The notes under the pieces are model-generated. The model was given only the letters and a program-made list of their open reading frames with translations. It was not told where the DNA came from and did no database searches. Source: Ascoidea rubescens DSM 1968 (taxonomy: Eukaryota > Ascomycota > Saccharomycetes > Ascoideales > Ascoideaceae). Taken from it: a stretch of 64,000 nucleotides of DNA. This document shows positions 61,751 through 64,000 of this stretch, one piece after another (positions within the stretch are counted from its first letter, which is position 1; each line of letters begins with the position of its first letter). The stretch is from positions 124,001 to 188,000 of the forward strand of contig NW_017962933.1 of assembly GCF_001661345.1 (NCBI RefSeq), read 5' to 3'. The position numbers and the translations under genes are program-made.

Positions 61751-62428
61751 TTATGGTTATGGGAGCAGGATAATAGGCAACTTGTGATTTATTTCTAGAA
61801 ATTTTTTTTTGTTTATTGTTTTGTTTTTGATTTGATAATTTAATAAGGAAAATAGAGTGAATTGGGTAAAAAAACAAAAACGATAAAGTATGCACACAAT
61901 TGGGGAGTGAAAAATGAGTGGCATATACAGGAGAATATGTGGATGCGAAACAGACAAGCGAGTAGCAACGAGCAGGAGTGGAAGCAGAAATGGAAGAAAG
62001 AACAGAAACAGGAATAGGAAGATAATAGGTAAATCGATTTGGATAAGAGAGAAAAGGCAGCAGTATCAGTATGGCAACATGGCAGAGATGGAGAGAATAG
62101 AGTTGGGACTTAATGAGACAGCATCAAGAAGAAAAGAAGAGAGAAAAGTTGGAAAAGGCAGAAGATCGGCGAAGGGCCTGTCGCACACCCAAAGTGGAAG
62201 GGGTCTACAACCTGGCATGTGATGGGCCCTTCCTAATGGGGAAGGCGGTAGTAAGTGAGAGTTAGGGAAGAGAAGGTTAGAGAGGTATATAATACAGCTG
62301 TAGAGAGACTAGAAGAAAGTCTCGTTGCTGGTGTGGGAGTAGAGGTAGGGAGCATGCTTTGGCGGAAACTGGGAGGTCGGACTAGTTTGGGTTTTAGAAT
62401 CGTTTTTTGAGCTGTATTCCAGCGAGAA
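61751..62428. promoter_or_regulatory. Promoter region of the glucose sensor gene
   Basis: 678 bp between the sensor and the 3' end of the Opi1-like gene. T-rich next to the sensor ATG, then purine-rich. A 102-codon plus-strand frame is Arg/Lys-rich without family likeness and is not called. TATATAA lies near 62286. Confidence 0.4.
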
Positions 62429-63247
62429 TTAAGCTTTTTTTAAAATGGACTCAAGGTGGTTTAGTATTCTATGGAACGATAGCAATGATATTTTTGCCAC
62501 AGACAATAGTTTTAGGTTTCTTAAACTGACTTTGGGACTGGCTGTGAGATTTGAGCCGAAAGTGTAACTATAATTGGAACAGCACGAGTTTTTATGGCTC
62601 AATTTAGATATAAAATATTTATTCTTGAGAGAAATAGTTAGGTTTTCAGGCAAATTGAGCAAAATCATTCGAATTTCAGATTTTATTGATGATGGTAGAC
62701 ATCTTGAAGAAAAGTTGGATAATAATGATATAACAGTTTTAACAATATTCGATACGTTATGATAGTGTATTTTTTCAGTCTTCACTTTATTGGCACTGTT
62801 AGTTGGTGGCCTTTGTAGATTATCAATTGCTTTACTTAGTATTATGATTGAGATTTTTAAAACTCTAATTAGGTTTTTAATGTTTTTTAAACTTTGACTA
62901 TTTTGGCTATTTTGAAAAGCTTGATAATTTTGATAATTTTGACAATTATCTTGAAAATTTAGTTTACTTAAATAAGATATTAATGGTGAAATTGATTGAA
63001 TAGATAGTATTTTAGATAAACCATTTGATGATCTTTGAAACACCGGTTCACTGCTTGATATCAGAGTTTCTTCATCAACACTTGAACTGCCTTCATTATC
63101 TGTTTCATAAGCCCATTCACTTTTTATTTCAATGTCGTTCTTTTCGCATTCCTGGTTATAATCCAAGGCAGAAAACTCGTTGTCGTTATTTGAATTGAGT
63201 AAGTTTTGAATCGCTAGTTTATTTGGGGAGCGACTATTAGCGTTCAT
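62429..63247 (-). CDS. Opi1-like transcriptional repressor, short form
   Basis: A 272-residue protein resembling Opi1, the repressor of phospholipid-synthesis genes that senses phosphatidic acid at the ER. The strongest match is NVSNIVKTVISLLSNFSSRCLPSSIKSEIRMILLNLPENL at about residues 165-204, shown here in two parts: NVSNIVKTVISLLSNFSSRC and LPSSIKSEIRMILLNLPENL. It parallels the Opi1 block VKKVYSLISKF..NSLPEPARSQVR..LLNLP. An earlier helix (about 125-145) and the final LKLLSVAKISLLSFHRILNHLES fit the Opi1 helices before and after. The N terminus has NKLAIQNLLNS, a short motif seen in fungal repressors. Yeast Opi1 has 404 residues; this copy ends right after the last conserved helix. The first ATG is at 63247; upstream only GTG. 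Assignment from recalled similarity. Confidence 0.6.
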   Translation of the reverse strand: MNANSRSPNKLAIQNLLNSNNDNEFSALDYNQECEKNDIEIKSEWAYETDNEGSSSVDEETLISSSEPVFQRSSNGLSKILSIQSISPLISYLSKLNFQDNCQNYQNYQAFQNSQNSQSLKNIKNLIRVLKISIIILSKAIDNLQRPPTNSANKVKTEKIHYHNVSNIVKTVISLLSNFSSRCLPSSIKSEIRMILLNLPENLTISLKNKYFISKLSHKNSCCSNYSYTFGSNLTASPKVSLRNLKLLSVAKISLLSFHRILNHLESILKKA

Positions 63248-63676
63248 TATTTTCAATTTGATCGTATGGGTTGTATGGGTATAAGAACAAGAAAAAAGAA
63301 TACTATTGAAAGTCAACACATTGTACTATATTGAAAATATATTCGAAATATATTAGAAATATATTAGAAATATATTACATCTGATGTTTATAAATAAAAA
63401 AACTGCATCATTTTGCCCAAAACACAATTTTGCTATGAAAAAAACAACATAAGCACATAAAATTGTTGGATATGAAATTTAAATTAGCTTGAGCCTGATA
63501 AAAACTGACTAACGCAATACTACAAAACTGAAGCTGATTAAAATTGTATAAATTCAGATACAAATCTAACAAAATTCTTCTAAGAGTCCCAACAACCCAA
63601 ATTGAAAGATCCATTGGTTAAAAGCAGCGACTATTCCCATCCAGCATCAGCCGTACTTACAGCAGCAATATATATC

Positions 63677-63737
63677 ACATGCCGTTCATGCTGCTCATGC
63701 TGCTCACATTGCACTCATTGCACTCATTGCACTCATT
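63677..63737. repeat. 9-bp tandem repeats (CATGCTGCT and CATTGCACT)
   Basis: CATGCTGCT occurs twice, then CATTGCACT in three to four copies. Period 9, so any frame through it stays open. Confidence 0.85.
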
Positions 63738-63852
63738 GAAGACGTCAAAAGTGCATCTTCTTCGCAGCTTAGCGTGGTTCGAACCGCCAACCGCCGTCTT
63801 GCCCTCCTTCACCAGCATAAACTGCGTTTGCTGCTTCCTTCGCTCTTCCCAG

Positions 63853-63893
63853 CATGTGAAGCTCCTCCCGAACACCTCTTTCCCATGTGAAAC
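63853..63893 (+). promoter_or_regulatory. Pair of CATGTGAA (ICRE-like) motifs
   Basis: CATGTGAAGC at 63853 and CATGTGAAAC at 63884, 31 bp apart in the same orientation. The inositol/choline element bound by Ino2/Ino4 in S. cerevisiae is CATGTGAAAT. They lie about 600 bp upstream of the Opi1-like ATG. Confidence 0.4.
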
Positions 63894-64000
63894 TCACCCG
63901 TTGTGTTCTCCACCCGGGCGCTACCCGCTTCGGCAACCCTTCCATCGGCCTCCAGTGCCGACTTCCAGTGCCGACCTGTACCACCGAGATACATTATCCG

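Larger units (their letters stand above)
63248..64000. promoter_or_regulatory. Upstream region of the Opi1-like gene and window end
   Basis: 753 bp. AT-rich up to about 63600 with an 11-12 bp repeat of AATATATTAGAA near 63330-63380. From about 63650 it turns GC-rich, with 9-bp repeats at 63677-63737 and two CATGTGAA motifs. Open frames reach the right edge on both strands, but none shows family likeness and the plus-strand one uses CTG. A gene beyond the edge could have its promoter here. Confidence 0.4.

Noticed and set aside
61914-62222. 102-codon Arg/Lys-rich plus-strand frame upstream of the glucose sensor
   Set aside because: Purine-rich composition explains the open frame; no domain and it lies in the sensor promoter.
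63765-63800. GGTTCGAACC, resembling a tRNA B box
   Set aside because: The sequence is palindromic, so it matches by chance on both strands; flanking bases do not pair as a T stem and no D-arm or anticodon arm is found on either side.
63679-64000. Plus-strand frame open to the right edge, starting in the 9-bp repeat
   Set aside because: Driven by a period-9 repeat and GC-rich sequence, contains CTG codons, and has no family likeness; it could not be followed beyond the window.

Overview
This window is nuclear DNA of a budding yeast (Saccharomycotina). It is AT-rich and gene-dense, with about 24 protein-coding genes on both strands. Introns are short, with GTATGT-like donors and TACTAAC/CTAAC-like branch points. 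Recognisable yeast orthologues include FAS1, HSP90, VPS35, RVB2, VMA11, SUI3, YAR1, RTP1, LAA1, ENV7, RBD2 and MRPS17. A telling clue is the codon CTG. I read seven plus-strand genes through (about 3,500 codons) plus SUI3 and found no in-frame CTG; I met only three, two in MRPS17 and one in a linker of the PXMP4-like gene. CTC, CTA, TTA and TTG are all used freely. That pattern fits a lineage in which CUG is reassigned or ambiguously decoded (CUG-Ser1, CUG-Ser2/Ascoidea or CUG-Ala). No tRNA gene is visible to settle it.

Layout. 0.2-11 kb: a large Zn2Cys6 regulator (-) and an Ariadne/HEL1-type RBR ubiquitin ligase (+) share a very short divergent promoter. A domesticated hAT-transposase-like protein with two BED fingers (-) follows. 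11-24 kb: LAA1-like HEAT protein (-), an unrecognised 615-residue protein (+), a PXMP4/Pmp24-like peroxisomal membrane protein (+), a 2.4-kb gene-poor interval, and a 61-residue cysteine-rich protein whose leader seems to carry an intron. 24-39 kb: VPS35 (-), FAS1 (-), a HUT1-type nucleotide-sugar transporter (-) and HSP90 (+) with a clear heat-shock element. 39-53 kb: RTP1 (-), YAR1 (+), SUI3 (-), an unrecognised Asn/Ser-rich protein (-), ENV7 kinase (-), RVB2 (+, intron directly after the ATG), VMA11 (-, two introns, one splitting the ATG), RBD2 rhomboid (+) and MRPS17 (+, one intron). 53-64 kb: an unrecognised disordered protein made of two exons (-), a degenerate kinase-like protein interrupted by an assembly gap (+), a SNF3/RGT2-type glucose sensor (-) and an Opi1-like repressor (-).

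Most genes are ordinary housekeeping genes and form no operon-like unit. The points most worth attention are the CTG depletion, the hAT-derived protein that lost its catalytic Glu, introns at or inside start codons, a palindromic CGG-N11-CCG site upstream of VMA11, and GC-rich islands centred on promoters that spill into the neighbouring coding ends. The sequence contains assembly Ns at 56843-56889, 58075 and 58176.
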